Source: an uncultured Prevotella sp. (GTDB lineage: Bacteria > Bacteroidota > Bacteroidia > Bacteroidales > Bacteroidaceae). From it: 64,000 bases of DNA. Both the position numbers and the translations under genes were made by a program. The notes under the pieces were generated by a model. The model did not search any database, had not been told where the DNA came from, and was given only the letters and a program-made list of their open reading frames with translations. Numbering within the stretch: the stretch's first letter is position 1; every line of letters starts with the position of its first letter. This document shows positions 16,638 to 26,261 of the stretch, piece by piece. The DNA lies in the NCBI GenBank assembly GCA_900545525.1, contig UQZX01000003.1, positions 94,641 through 158,640 on the forward strand, given 5' to 3'.

Positions 16638-18614
16638 TTAGTAATTCCATAATGTAAAAGGATTGGAGGTTCCACAATAATAAAACACACCTTGCTCAAA
16701 CAAGCTATAATCAAGAAAAAATGGAGTAGGCGATATATATTTATGAACAAAGTTTTGTGTAAGACTCTGAATATAAGTATGACTGAAGCCTAATTTATAA
16801 GACATATTTCTTCGCCTATATCCAACCCATATTGGTGCAGAATATACTTTACCATTAATCCAAGCCTTATTTTTTCCAATAAGTTTATCTTTACCATCAA
16901 ATTCTCCTCCAGAGCTTTCCTCTTTACCCCAATTTGTATCAACATAAGTCCCGATAGAGAATTTACCAATAGTAAGTTCCGCTGCGCTTGTACGCCAACG
17001 ATCATTAGCGTCTCCCCATAAATCATTAAAAAGGCAGAATGACACATTGCCAGCCTTAAGTCCTAAATGTCCAAGCTTTTGCCCGTCAATATCCTGTCCG
17101 TGGAATTTTCCACTTTCGTAAGTAGTGATGCCATAGCTTGCACCATATCCCTTGTATGAAGCACCTACATTCCAACCGCCATAATTACTTCCCATTCCTA
17201 TTCCTGTTTGAATAGAAAAATCACCACTTGTATAGCCCATGCCCAAACCGGCACCAAAAGAGAAGCCTCCTGTGCCAAAGCCTATAGAAGGTGACATTGA
17301 AAAACTAAAATGTTTTGTAACAGGAAAATTTACAGACGGCATAAAAGTATTTAAGAATGTATTTAAACCAGCCAGCATGCCATTTTGTACTGTAGTAGAC
17401 GATATCACACCAGTAGACATTCCTGCCGTATTAAAACCAATCCATGAAGAAACGGCAGAATATATTCCACTCTTGACTGAATCCCAGCCCCAATGTCCTG
17501 ATTGCAAACCATTGGAAACATAACCGGTCACAAAACTGACTCCTGCAATGAACAAATCATCTATGCCAAACCATTCCCCGCTCGGGTCCGTATATTTCAG
17601 CGGGTTGTTCAGACAGTACGAATAGCGGTTGAAGTTCTGGCTGTTGTCAGGCATCTGCACAAAGTTGTCAGGGCTGAGGAAGCGCCCGAGGTCTGGGTCG
17701 TAAAGACGTCCGTTCATGTTTATCAGGTTGAAACGGGGCAGCATCTCATGACCGCAATAGCCGCGTTTCAGACCTATCTTATTAAGTGCGACACTCTGTT
17801 TGCCCCACGCGTCGTATGATGCCTCGAACACCTTGCTGCCGTCTGCGTCCACGACTGCCAGTATGCTGCCGAGGTTGTCGGTAAAGGCAACGTATGGCTT
17901 GAACACACCGTCCTGCTTTATCACAACCGTATTGCCGTCAAGATAGTAGTACTCGCGCGTCACGCCGTGGTCCGTCACCTTCTCATAATCACCGGCATAG
18001 ACCGTGCTTGATATCACCCTGCCGTTGTTTGACAGTGACGAATACCAGCGCCCGCCGTCAGGACCGTATAGAAAGTCCATGATGTATGGGCGGGTTATAA
18101 CCTCCCCTAAAACGTCCCAGTTGTTGCCCGGACGGCTGATACCGCCCATTGTGCTTAGCGTTCTCGGTCCTATCGGATCTGCACCAAGGGTCATGGTGTC
18201 CTTTAAAAGCTCATTACCTGTTTCAAGGTTTGACAGCATGCTGAAGTTTATGCGCTTTATCTTTCCAATATCATTGTATGTGGTGCCAAGCGGTCCTTCG
18301 GGTATTTTATTGCCGGTATTCTCCACGGCTGTCACGGCATGCGGCTTGTATGAGGCGTCATATTCATAGTTTCCTATGCCCGTCTTATTCAGGATGTTGC
18401 CATTGGGAGCATATACCATGCCCATGGTCTCTTCTCCACCGATGCTTACGGACACGAGGCGGTCAAGGCTGTCATAGCCGAATGTCTCCTCCGCACTGCT
18501 GTTCCTTTTCCTCGAAAGAAGGTTGCCTGTGCTTCCTTCGTAGTTCAGGCTGACTGCCTCGAACATGTTATTTACTGTCAATCTTCCTATGAGATGAGCC
18601 ATATTGTCAGCCAA
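16638..18614 (-). CDS. Orphan RHS core plus polymorphic toxin type 23 tip
   Basis: 658 residues if read from the ATG at 18614. There is no signal or N-terminal delivery region, so it is probably a displaced module rather than a working toxin. Residues of about 22-347 (17575-18551) are nearly identical in DNA to the core of the large toxin (20142-21118), through YTDPSGE. Then comes a different 311-residue tip: Gly-rich strands, followed by NDLWGDANDRWRTSAAEL and IGKFSIGTYVDTNWGK at about 530-565, a pattern I recognise as bacterial toxin 23 (Ntox23, predicted RNase). The lipoprotein at 15973 is the likely immunity partner. Confidence 0.8.
   Translation of the reverse strand: MADNMAHLIGRLTVNNMFEAVSLNYEGSTGNLLSRKRNSSAEETFGYDSLDRLVSVSIGGEETMGMVYAPNGNILNKTGIGNYEYDASYKPHAVTAVENTGNKIPEGPLGTTYNDIGKIKRINFSMLSNLETGNELLKDTMTLGADPIGPRTLSTMGGISRPGNNWDVLGEVITRPYIMDFLYGPDGGRWYSSLSNNGRVISSTVYAGDYEKVTDHGVTREYYYLDGNTVVIKQDGVFKPYVAFTDNLGSILAVVDADGSKVFEASYDAWGKQSVALNKIGLKRGYCGHEMLPRFNLINMNGRLYDPDLGRFLSPDNFVQMPDNSQNFNRYSYCLNNPLKYTDPSGEWFGIDDLFIAGVSFVTGYVSNGLQSGHWGWDSVKSGIYSAVSSWIGFNTAGMSTGVISSTTVQNGMLAGLNTFLNTFMPSVNFPVTKHFSFSMSPSIGFGTGGFSFGAGLGMGYTSGDFSIQTGIGMGSNYGGWNVGASYKGYGASYGITTYESGKFHGQDIDGQKLGHLGLKAGNVSFCLFNDLWGDANDRWRTSAAELTIGKFSIGTYVDTNWGKEESSGGEFDGKDKLIGKNKAWINGKVYSAPIWVGYRRRNMSYKLGFSHTYIQSLTQNFVHKYISPTPFFLDYSLFEQGVFYYCGTSNPFTLWNY
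17575..18551 (-). repeat. 977-bp near-identical core repeat, copy A
   Basis: Matches copy B (20142-21118) at a constant offset of 2567 bases. By eye two substitutions were found, both near the 3' end (about 17617 and 17649). Homology stops at the PSGE codons on one side and fades on the other. Confidence 0.9.
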
Positions 18615-18634
18615 TATTTAAAGAACATTTTAAA

Positions 18635-18694
18635 TTATTTGTCTATCTCCACACAGAAGATGTTGCCGATTCTTGTTACTATTCGTTTTGCCAT
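18635..18694 (-). pseudogene. Relic of the immunity gene 5' end
   Basis: Reads MAKRIVTRIGNIFCVEID then Lys and stop. The first 54 bases differ by two substitutions from the start of the intact immunity gene (19138-19191; offset 497). Beyond the stop, further patches of similarity (TTCTTT.A.TAT) are visible before the orphan core begins. This indicates that an immunity gene of this family once sat before the orphan core and was mostly lost. Confidence 0.75.
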
Positions 18695-18702
18695 ATTATA
18701 TA

Positions 18703-19191
18703 TTATTCCAATTCATGCCCGACAAACTTTCCAGTCTTAATTTTACTTTCTATTTGAAAAGCAGGATAAACATATCCTATATCCAAATGTCTGTATTCAT
18801 CCGTCATTTCGCCTATCCGTACGTACTCTTGGTTTATATACCAAACATACCAATTATATGACTTTGTCATATTAACAATATGTATCTCACTATAAAGTCT
18901 GAACATAATACCGTCAGTATTTCCTACATTTTTATGTGTTCCTACCTTATACCATGTGTTTTCACGTATTCCTGCACTTAGCACAGTATGCGCATAGAAA
19001 TCCACCTCGTCATCTACTATTATATCCATATCCGGTTTCCAATCGATAGGATATTTCCTCTTAAAAGCTCGAATTACAGAGCTGTTAAGCTGTGACATGT
19101 CATTTGCCACATACTGAAAGAACTTCTTGTACTCACTGTCTATCTCCACACAGAAGATATTCCCGATTCTTGTTACTATTCGTTTTGCCAT
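18703..19191 (-). CDS. Candidate immunity protein of the GIY-YIG tip
   Basis: 162 residues, no signal peptide, so cytoplasmic. It begins MAKRIVTRIGNIFCVEID and continues FFQYVANDMSQLNSSVIRAF, a pattern I associate with a widespread Bacteroidetes family found after RHS toxins; an Imm26-like assignment is tentative. Aromatic-rich middle (YNWYVWYINQEYVRIGEM). Its ATG lies 4 bases after the stop of the large toxin gene, the expected position for cognate immunity. A broken second copy of its 5' end lies just downstream at 18635-18694. Confidence 0.7.
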   Translation of the reverse strand: MAKRIVTRIGNIFCVEIDSEYKKFFQYVANDMSQLNSSVIRAFKRKYPIDWKPDMDIIVDDEVDFYAHTVLSAGIRENTWYKVGTHKNVGNTDGIMFRLYSEIHIVNMTKSYNWYVWYINQEYVRIGEMTDEYRHLDIGYVYPAFQIESKIKTGKFVGHELE

Positions 19192-19195
19192 GATT

Positions 19196-22100
19196 TTATT
19201 TGTTTTTTATACCGTATTTATTCCAATTGAGAGGTGATATGGAATTTCTTATATTAAATAATATACCATTATTTTTGCCCAATCCATACATATTGATTAA
19301 GTTTTGTTCTATAATCCTTGATTGTATTCTACTGAGCTTTCCTGTACCATCTATTGTTTTATATTGCAATTTTGAACGATTTGTTCCAGATTTCAAGTGC
19401 TCATTAAATCTGATTTGTGGGTCTCGTTCTGTTATTCCGACATACCTTACATTACCATCCGCATCTCTTCCTACATAGACACTGTTGGTACCGGAGCCAG
19501 TTGGAGTTTGGAGAGAATTTAATGTTTCTTTGGCTACATTTTCAGGTAAGCCGTAATTACTTGATTTATTGGATGAACTTTGTTCCTTTTCATTTTGGAC
19601 TTGCTTCACTCCAGTTGCAAATCCACTCATTGCACCTGTTAAAAATCCCATTCCGGCACTTTCTAATCCAGCTCCAAATGCAGAACTTAAGTCAAAACCG
19701 TTTCCATTGATAAGGCTGAAGCCTGTTCCTAATGCAAAACCTGTGGCTGCATTGCACAATGAATTATATGTAACATTTTTTAAAACTGTATTTGAAATAC
19801 TTGATGTAAGGTTTTCTAAAGGTTTGGACAACATGTTACCAAGTTGCCCACCTAAGTAAGACGTCAATAAAGCCGTACTTCCCGACATACCAACCTGTCC
19901 CCAGTCTATATTATTCCAACCATTATTAAATCCTTGGTTTAGAATACTGTTTCCTACACCAACTATGATAGCACTTACACCAACCTGTCCTAATAATGCA
20001 CATCCACCGGCAAGTGCTCCAGTCGCAAATAAAGCAACACCGTGTCCGACGTTCTTTACATTTCCTTCAATTAAATTAATAGTCAGATTAATGGCTCCTC
20101 CTAAAATACAGGCAAACACGACATCGTCTATTCCGAATGCCTCCCCGCTCGGGTCCGTATATTTCAGCGGGTTGTTGAGACAGTACGAATAGCGGTTGAA
20201 GTTCTGGCTGTTGTCTGGCATCTGCACAAAGTTGTCAGGGCTGAGGAAGCGCCCGAGGTCTGGGTCGTAAAGACGTCCGTTCATGTTTATCAGGTTGAAA
20301 CGGGGCAGCATCTCATGACCGCAATAGCCGCGTTTCAGACCTATCTTATTAAGTGCGACACTCTGTTTGCCCCACGCGTCGTATGATGCCTCGAACACCT
20401 TGCTGCCGTCTGCGTCCACGACTGCCAGTATGCTGCCGAGGTTGTCGGTAAAGGCAACGTATGGCTTGAACACACCGTCCTGCTTTATCACAACCGTATT
20501 GCCGTCAAGATAGTAGTACTCGCGCGTCACGCCGTGGTCCGTCACCTTCTCATAATCACCGGCATAGACCGTGCTTGATATCACCCTGCCGTTGTTTGAC
20601 AGTGACGAATACCAGCGCCCGCCGTCAGGACCGTATAGAAAGTCCATGATGTATGGGCGGGTTATAACCTCCCCTAAAACGTCCCAGTTGTTGCCCGGAC
20701 GGCTGATACCGCCCATTGTGCTTAGCGTTCTCGGTCCTATCGGATCTGCACCAAGGGTCATGGTGTCCTTTAAAAGCTCATTACCTGTTTCAAGGTTTGA
20801 CAGCATGCTGAAGTTTATGCGCTTTATCTTTCCAATATCATTGTATGTGGTGCCAAGCGGTCCTTCGGGTATTTTATTGCCGGTATTCTCCACGGCTGTC
20901 ACGGCATGCGGCTTGTATGAGGCGTCATATTCATAGTTTCCTATGCCCGTCTTATTCAGGATGTTGCCATTGGGAGCATATACCATGCCCATGGTCTCTT
21001 CTCCACCGATGCTTACGGACACGAGGCGGTCAAGGCTGTCATAGCCGAATGTCTCCTCCGCACTGCTGTTCCTTTTCCTCGAAAGAAGGTTGCCTGTGCT
21101 TCCTTCGTAGTTCAGGCTAAGTGCTTCGAGCGTGTCGGTGCCGCACAGAAGGCTGCGCCTGCACATGAACCCGCGCTCATCGCGGGTGTCGGTTGCCTTC
21201 AAGCCTCCCATGAACGATGTGATATATGAAAGCCCGTCATAGTCGTCAACACTGCACAGCGCGCTGTCGTTTGCCAGCACCTGTGTCCTGAAACCAAACT
21301 CATCGTACACATATCTTACCTCCAGCCCTCCCGGATAAGATGTCTTTTCGAGAAGATTGTCGCTGTTGTATGTATGGCTGAACGTATATGTACCCTGATT
21401 CTTGATGTTGCGTTGTTCTTCCACAACACGTCCATAACTGTCGTATGTGTATTCAACAGAGTTGCCTCCAGTCTCTTTCCTGATAATCCGCTGCGCTCCG
21501 AAGCCAGATGTGCCGTAAGTGTATGTGGTGGTTATGTCACCTGCCACAGACGATATTACGCGCCCCGACGCATCAAAACTGTATGCAGTCTCGACATCCC
21601 TGCCGTCTCTCTCGGTCAGCAGCCTGCCGTCGGCGGCGTATGTATATGTTGACGTGCCGGCATCAGGGTCTGTAAGCGAGGTCTTGTTTCCGGCGGCATC
21701 ATACGTCATTGTCACCTCAGTGCCGTTGGTGCTGACACTCTCGGGCTTGCCGATCGACGAGTATCTGTATTCCACCTCCGATATGGGGTCGGAAGAAGAC
21801 GTAATGTTGCCCCAGGCATCGTATGTCTTTGTATATCCCCGTCCGGCAACGGTGCATACCACGCTGCGGTTGCCGTAGCCGTATTCCGCCGTCTTTCCCG
21901 TGCTCGATGTGGATGTCAATATGCGCCCACGTTCATCGTATGTAAAATCTTCGGTTACAGTCAGATTGCCCGTCTTGCCTACAGTCCGCGAGACGTTGCC
22001 TTTCTTGTCGTATATTGTCCTTTTTCTGATATTCACATACTTCTCGCCAATAGACTGTACACAAGTCTCGCGTGAGCATTCGTCGTACCATGTGTTCACC

Positions 22101-25100
22101 CATGGCTTTGACGTAGACGTCTCGCCGATGCAGTATCTGAAATCATAGCTCTTTCCCCACGCTATGCTCCATTCCGTCAGCGTTCCGCCAGGCTCCGTGG
22201 TGGATGTCCTGCGCCCCCAACCGTCGTATGTGTGTGTTGTGGTAAGAATGTTGTCAGGCTCTGTGACATCGCTCTCTTCCAAAAGGTTGCCCCACATATC
22301 GTAAGCGAAGGTGTTTACTGCCGATGACGGGCTTTCGTATGTCTTTGTCACAAACCGCCCGCTCGCATCATACTCATTGTGCTTTGTAACGGCTACGACG
22401 CCCCGTCCCGCCTGCTGTGAAGACAGCACGTTGCCGTATGCGTCGTACGTTGCCGATGTTACGAGCTGCATGTCCGTGCCGCTGTGTTCCGTTTTCGTTG
22501 TCACGTTTCCCCTGTCATCGTAGGCATATTCCGTCACATCCGTGAAAGGCACGGCGCTGTCAGCATGCTTCTGCGTTGCCGTTACGGTTGCCGGAAGCCA
22601 TCTGCCGCCTCTTTTTTCATATCCCGAATATGCAGTCCGGCGGTACATGCCGTCACCGCCGTACAGTATGGTCTTTTCCGTAACCACTCCTTTTGCCGTA
22701 TCGTATGTTGCAGACGACATGGTGCGGTTGCCGTCAAGGTCAACAGCCTCTGTCCCGGACACGTATGCAAAATAGTTTCCGTTGCCCGTATCGGCAACCG
22801 TTGTGCGTGACACCGTTTCCGATGTGCTGCCGCCTATTGTTGTCACCGACCTCACTTCTGTCGGTATAAGGTGCCTGCCGTCACGCTGCACCACTGTCTG
22901 CGTCTCCTTTATCTTGGCTGTGGTGTTCTCTTTTGTCACCTCGGTAAAGCCGAGCATGCCTTTTCCGGCAATATGCAGTTTAAGACCTCCGTACCTGTAT
23001 TTTAAGTATTGTATGCCTGCCGCCCCGTTGTCAAAGCTTGCCGAAGACACTACGGCAACGGGCAGGCAATAGGTGTTCAGCGGATATGCCCCGTCGTCTG
23101 CCCTTGTGTATACAGAAGGCATGGCAGCACTTTCATACTGTATTCTTATTCCACGCCCCAGCCCGTCGGTTATCTTCTTTATCTTTCCCAATCCCGGCAC
23201 AGACGTGCCCATGCTGTACACATGTATCTTCTCGTCAAGCGTTTCAGACGATGTATTTATCATCGTGCCGTAGTTTGCAAGCTCAACCGCTCCGTCGCCG
23301 TTGAAATCGCCAAGCACCAGATAGCCTTGTGTGGCGTCCTCGGGATGATATTTTTCCGTTTCCTTGAACACCTTGAGCGTCGTCCCGTCAGAATAGAGCC
23401 ACTTCATCGTTGTACTTGTGTAGTCATTACGTCCGCTTATCCCGCCGTGATGTTTATAATTGGCTTTCGACACAAACACGTCCGACTTGCCGTCGCTGTT
23501 CATGTCCCATACAAGTATGGAGAACTTGTCATCGTCCTTCGATGTGGACTGGTCGCTCCTGTTCAGGTCCTCCGAGCGTCCGTGCGTGAACGTCCCGTCA
23601 CCGTTGTTGCGCGCAATGCGCAGCCATGTCTCTGGCGACACGTTGTATACAAAGTCCATAAGCCCGTCGCCGTCGAAGTCGCCCTGCTGCACGCGCCAGT
23701 TGTTCCCGAAGTCGGTTCCCGTCTTCTTGTTGTCTTCCGTAAAGCACTGCCCCGATGGCGTGCTGCCGTTGTTATAATATATGGTATGCCCGCCGTTATA
23801 AAGCAGTATGATGTCCGTAAGCCCGTCGTTGTTGTAGTCGGCGGTGAACAGCTTCTCCGGTTTCGACGGCAGGACGAATTGCAAACCAGTAAGTTTTGCT
23901 TTTCCATCTTCCGCATGCTGAAATATTTTACCGTGGTAATATCCGTCTTTGGGGGTTGTCTCCACAAAAAGCACATCGTCCTTTCCGTTGCCGTCTGCAT
24001 CGAACGTGCAGAACAGCGGGCACTCTGTCGATGCCGTTAACGGTATATAAGGTTTATTGATGTTTGCGGTGTTGCCGGATTTAATGTTCTTTCCCAAAAG
24101 AGTATATAAGATTAAGCCACGGCTTTCACCATCCTCAGTATATAACGGAAAAAGCAAATCGTTATATCCGTCACCGTCAAAATCCAACACGGATGTACCA
24201 CCGATGACTGATATCCAGCCCAAAGCGGCAATTGTCTCCTGCAACTCAAACTTGATGGGATAGTCGTAAGTAACAATATTATTATCGCCGACGCGACTCC
24301 TGCTTACATATACTAATGTGCGATAGTGCCAATCAGTTACCCCACCCCCTTGGTTGTCGATAATGCGTGCCTGCGACACCCTGATAATATCGCTTACCCC
24401 GTCGCCATTCAGGTCGGCAGCGGCAAACTGCCTTGAGTTTTCCTGTACATAGCTTGAAGCATCTTTGGTTGGTACGTCGAGCGAACGTCCTGACACATAC
24501 ATGTCACCAATGAAGTTCCAGTCAATCTTTATCGGACTGAGCCGTTTGCCGTACCGGTCAAGCTCGTCTATCTGCACAAGGCGCGAAAACTGTGCGTATC
24601 CCTTGTCCGATGCCTCGTCGTATTTCAGCTCATAACGGCGGAATGTCACCCCGTCTGTGGCGGTTGTTATGTCCGTCAGCACCACGTCGGCATAGCCTTG
24701 GCGGTCTTCAACGGTAAAGGGACGTGCCCTGTCGCCGAGGCTTCTGTAACCGAATGTCACCGTATTTGTTATCCCCCGGCTGACGCTGTTGTTCGTTCCG
24801 TATGTTATGACGGTGGGGCGTATGTTAAGGTTTGTCGTCTCATAACTGTATGTAATACAATTCTGATACACATCTTCCGCATAACTTATATGCCATGAGG
24901 CTATGCGCTGTGCCCCGTTCTTGTTGATGTAACTAAGGCGTGACGATACCGAACTTCCATATTTATATATGGTGCCGTCTGCCGCATGCACCTCAAACCA
25001 TGTGTTGGCAGTAGTGTCGCTGTATGTGCCGTGCATGATTACCGTTGTATACGGGTCGCCCTCAACGGTATACACCGCCCCGTCGCAGAAGTGTGTGCCG

Positions 25101-25702
25101 CTTTGCAGAATAAGCCGTTTTCCGTCAAGAAAAAGGTTGTCGGCGTTTGTATAGGTGATGCCGCGCAACGCACCGTCGTCGTACAGGTTGCTTCCGCCGC
25201 GCGTTATAGCAGACAGACCGCCGATGCCGAAGCCATAACCCGCAAGTCCCCATCCCGTCTGACTGTTATACGACAGGCTTATCGCAGGCATCAGAGCACC
25301 GCCGTTGGGGCACTCAATGCTCACACTGTACACTGCCGCCCCCATGCTGTTGACATCGAACGCCCCCTTCGGCGTACCTACGGCATATTTGTTTTCGGTG
25401 TCAACAGGTATGTCGTCTTCATCTTCAGGAGGATATATAGGCTCTATTGGAGTGTCCGGTACAGGAGGGTCAACCGGAAACTCCGGTTCTATAGGATTAA
25501 GACCATAACCTTTGGAAAGGTCCACATGCAGACGGGTTGTGTCCGGATCTGTTTTATTTTGCCATATATTATATACTATGTCCTTTCCTGACAATGTTGC
25601 CGGAAAGGCTGTTGCTCCGGAAAAAACGCCGCATGCAATGAGCAGCGACAATTGTATTGTCCTTATAATTGCGCTACATGTCATTTCTTTGTTATTTTCC
25701 AA
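19196..25702 (-). CDS. Large SpvB/FG-GAP/YD-repeat (RHS) toxin with GIY-YIG-like nuclease tip
   Basis: 2168 residues. Signal peptide about 15-33, an acidic Pro-rich linker (about 70-105), then an SpvB-type domain (KGAFDVNSMGAAVYSVSI...GYGFGIGGLSAITR). FG-GAP/VCBS-type Asp loops follow (DLNGDGVSDII, DFDGDGYNDLL, DYNNDGLTDII, DFDGDGLMDFV, DMNSDGKSDVF). Many YD repeats and the RHS core end (YDPDLGRFLSPDNF...YTDPSGE, about 1853) come next, then a hydrophobic pre-tip. The tip from about 2074 has YVG...RYVGIT, Arg2098 and Glu2133 spaced as in GIY-YIG nucleases. The YD shell should enclose the tip, as in Tc/RHS toxins. Probably secreted antibacterial DNase (inference). Confidence 0.88.
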   Translation of the reverse strand: MENNKEMTCSAIIRTIQLSLLIACGVFSGATAFPATLSGKDIVYNIWQNKTDPDTTRLHVDLSKGYGLNPIEPEFPVDPPVPDTPIEPIYPPEDEDDIPVDTENKYAVGTPKGAFDVNSMGAAVYSVSIECPNGGALMPAISLSYNSQTGWGLAGYGFGIGGLSAITRGGSNLYDDGALRGITYTNADNLFLDGKRLILQSGTHFCDGAVYTVEGDPYTTVIMHGTYSDTTANTWFEVHAADGTIYKYGSSVSSRLSYINKNGAQRIASWHISYAEDVYQNCITYSYETTNLNIRPTVITYGTNNSVSRGITNTVTFGYRSLGDRARPFTVEDRQGYADVVLTDITTATDGVTFRRYELKYDEASDKGYAQFSRLVQIDELDRYGKRLSPIKIDWNFIGDMYVSGRSLDVPTKDASSYVQENSRQFAAADLNGDGVSDIIRVSQARIIDNQGGGVTDWHYRTLVYVSRSRVGDNNIVTYDYPIKFELQETIAALGWISVIGGTSVLDFDGDGYNDLLFPLYTEDGESRGLILYTLLGKNIKSGNTANINKPYIPLTASTECPLFCTFDADGNGKDDVLFVETTPKDGYYHGKIFQHAEDGKAKLTGLQFVLPSKPEKLFTADYNNDGLTDIILLYNGGHTIYYNNGSTPSGQCFTEDNKKTGTDFGNNWRVQQGDFDGDGLMDFVYNVSPETWLRIARNNGDGTFTHGRSEDLNRSDQSTSKDDDKFSILVWDMNSDGKSDVFVSKANYKHHGGISGRNDYTSTTMKWLYSDGTTLKVFKETEKYHPEDATQGYLVLGDFNGDGAVELANYGTMINTSSETLDEKIHVYSMGTSVPGLGKIKKITDGLGRGIRIQYESAAMPSVYTRADDGAYPLNTYCLPVAVVSSASFDNGAAGIQYLKYRYGGLKLHIAGKGMLGFTEVTKENTTAKIKETQTVVQRDGRHLIPTEVRSVTTIGGSTSETVSRTTVADTGNGNYFAYVSGTEAVDLDGNRTMSSATYDTAKGVVTEKTILYGGDGMYRRTAYSGYEKRGGRWLPATVTATQKHADSAVPFTDVTEYAYDDRGNVTTKTEHSGTDMQLVTSATYDAYGNVLSSQQAGRGVVAVTKHNEYDASGRFVTKTYESPSSAVNTFAYDMWGNLLEESDVTEPDNILTTTHTYDGWGRRTSTTEPGGTLTEWSIAWGKSYDFRYCIGETSTSKPWVNTWYDECSRETCVQSIGEKYVNIRKRTIYDKKGNVSRTVGKTGNLTVTEDFTYDERGRILTSTSSTGKTAEYGYGNRSVVCTVAGRGYTKTYDAWGNITSSSDPISEVEYRYSSIGKPESVSTNGTEVTMTYDAAGNKTSLTDPDAGTSTYTYAADGRLLTERDGRDVETAYSFDASGRVISSVAGDITTTYTYGTSGFGAQRIIRKETGGNSVEYTYDSYGRVVEEQRNIKNQGTYTFSHTYNSDNLLEKTSYPGGLEVRYVYDEFGFRTQVLANDSALCSVDDYDGLSYITSFMGGLKATDTRDERGFMCRRSLLCGTDTLEALSLNYEGSTGNLLSRKRNSSAEETFGYDSLDRLVSVSIGGEETMGMVYAPNGNILNKTGIGNYEYDASYKPHAVTAVENTGNKIPEGPLGTTYNDIGKIKRINFSMLSNLETGNELLKDTMTLGADPIGPRTLSTMGGISRPGNNWDVLGEVITRPYIMDFLYGPDGGRWYSSLSNNGRVISSTVYAGDYEKVTDHGVTREYYYLDGNTVVIKQDGVFKPYVAFTDNLGSILAVVDADGSKVFEASYDAWGKQSVALNKIGLKRGYCGHEMLPRFNLINMNGRLYDPDLGRFLSPDNFVQMPDNSQNFNRYSYCLNNPLKYTDPSGEAFGIDDVVFACILGGAINLTINLIEGNVKNVGHGVALFATGALAGGCALLGQVGVSAIIVGVGNSILNQGFNNGWNNIDWGQVGMSGSTALLTSYLGGQLGNMLSKPLENLTSSISNTVLKNVTYNSLCNAATGFALGTGFSLINGNGFDLSSAFGAGLESAGMGFLTGAMSGFATGVKQVQNEKEQSSSNKSSNYGLPENVAKETLNSLQTPTGSGTNSVYVGRDADGNVRYVGITERDPQIRFNEHLKSGTNRSKLQYKTIDGTGKLSRIQSRIIEQNLINMYGLGKNNGILFNIRNSISPLNWNKYGIKNK
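20142..21118 (-). repeat. 977-bp near-identical core repeat, copy B
   Basis: Partner of 17575-18551. It encodes the last part of the YD core and ends exactly at the conserved PSGE, where tips differ. This is the recombination substrate expected for tip exchange. Confidence 0.9.
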
Positions 25703-26127
25703 GTTTCCGACATTCCGTTTATTGTAATTCTCATAAGATACACGCCGTTCTGCATGTTCCCCATGTCTATTACTGTGCTGCCATTGTCCATGTCACGCTG
25801 CATCACCAATTCTCCCTGTACAGAATACATATCTATTCGGCATCTGTCATCGGTCTTCAAGCCATTAACGGATGCCACAATCCTGTTCCCGTCGTCATTG
25901 TTATGTATGTCTGCCGTATATTTGCCGTCAAATCCACGGTTGTTTTTCCCTCTTGGTGCCTTATGCGGGGCTTCGGGAGCTTTCTGCGGCTCAATAACAA
26001 TCTCTCTCTTCGTCCGGTTCCCGGCGGCATCATAACTGTATCTTATCTTGTTTTGTGCAGATAAAGATAATGTTACAGAAAACAGGACCGTAATAACAAG
26101 CGTCTTTGAGGTATTAGATGATAACAT
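25681..26127 (-). CDS. Secreted mini-protein with one YD-like motif and a T9SS-type C-terminal sorting domain
   Basis: 148 residues. Signal peptide ends at ...LSLSAQ (25). Directly after it is a single YD-repeat-like piece (IRYSYDAAGNRTKRE), then a Pro/Lys-rich linker. The C-terminal 70 residues have the type A sorting-domain pattern (RIDMYSVQGELV...GNMQNGVYLMRITINGMSETWKI). It overlaps the large toxin start by 22 bases, so the two are translated from one transcript. It may be a carrier, anchor or partner that takes the toxin to the type IX route; the large toxin itself lacks such a tail. Function is inference. Confidence 0.75.
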   Translation of the reverse strand: MLSSNTSKTLVITVLFSVTLSLSAQNKIRYSYDAAGNRTKREIVIEPQKAPEAPHKAPRGKNNRGFDGKYTADIHNNDDGNRIVASVNGLKTDDRCRIDMYSVQGELVMQRDMDNGSTVIDMGNMQNGVYLMRITINGMSETWKITKK

Positions 26128-26150
26128 GTTTTTCTAAGGTTTGTCAATTG

Positions 26151-26181
26151 CAAAAATACAAAAAAAGGGAAAAAAGCACAA
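26151..26181 (-). promoter_or_regulatory. Promoter of the toxin operon
   Basis: -7 box TATTTTTG at 26158-26151 on the minus strand, 24 bases before the mini-protein ATG. A -33-like TTG at 26181-26179 lies 20 bases upstream of it. This fits the Bacteroidetes consensus TTTG/TAnnTTTG with a one-base deviation. Confidence 0.55.
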
Positions 26182-26261
26182 GAAAATCACCATATATATC
26201 CATACACGGGAAACTATTGCATAATATCCTGATAATCAAGATGATATCTTTCAGGCTCTAA

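Noticed and set aside
23009..24040. Long plus-strand open frame (343 codons) opposite the toxin gene
   Set aside because: It is the antisense of the high-GC FG-GAP region; composition is unlike a protein and the minus strand encodes repeated Asp loops.
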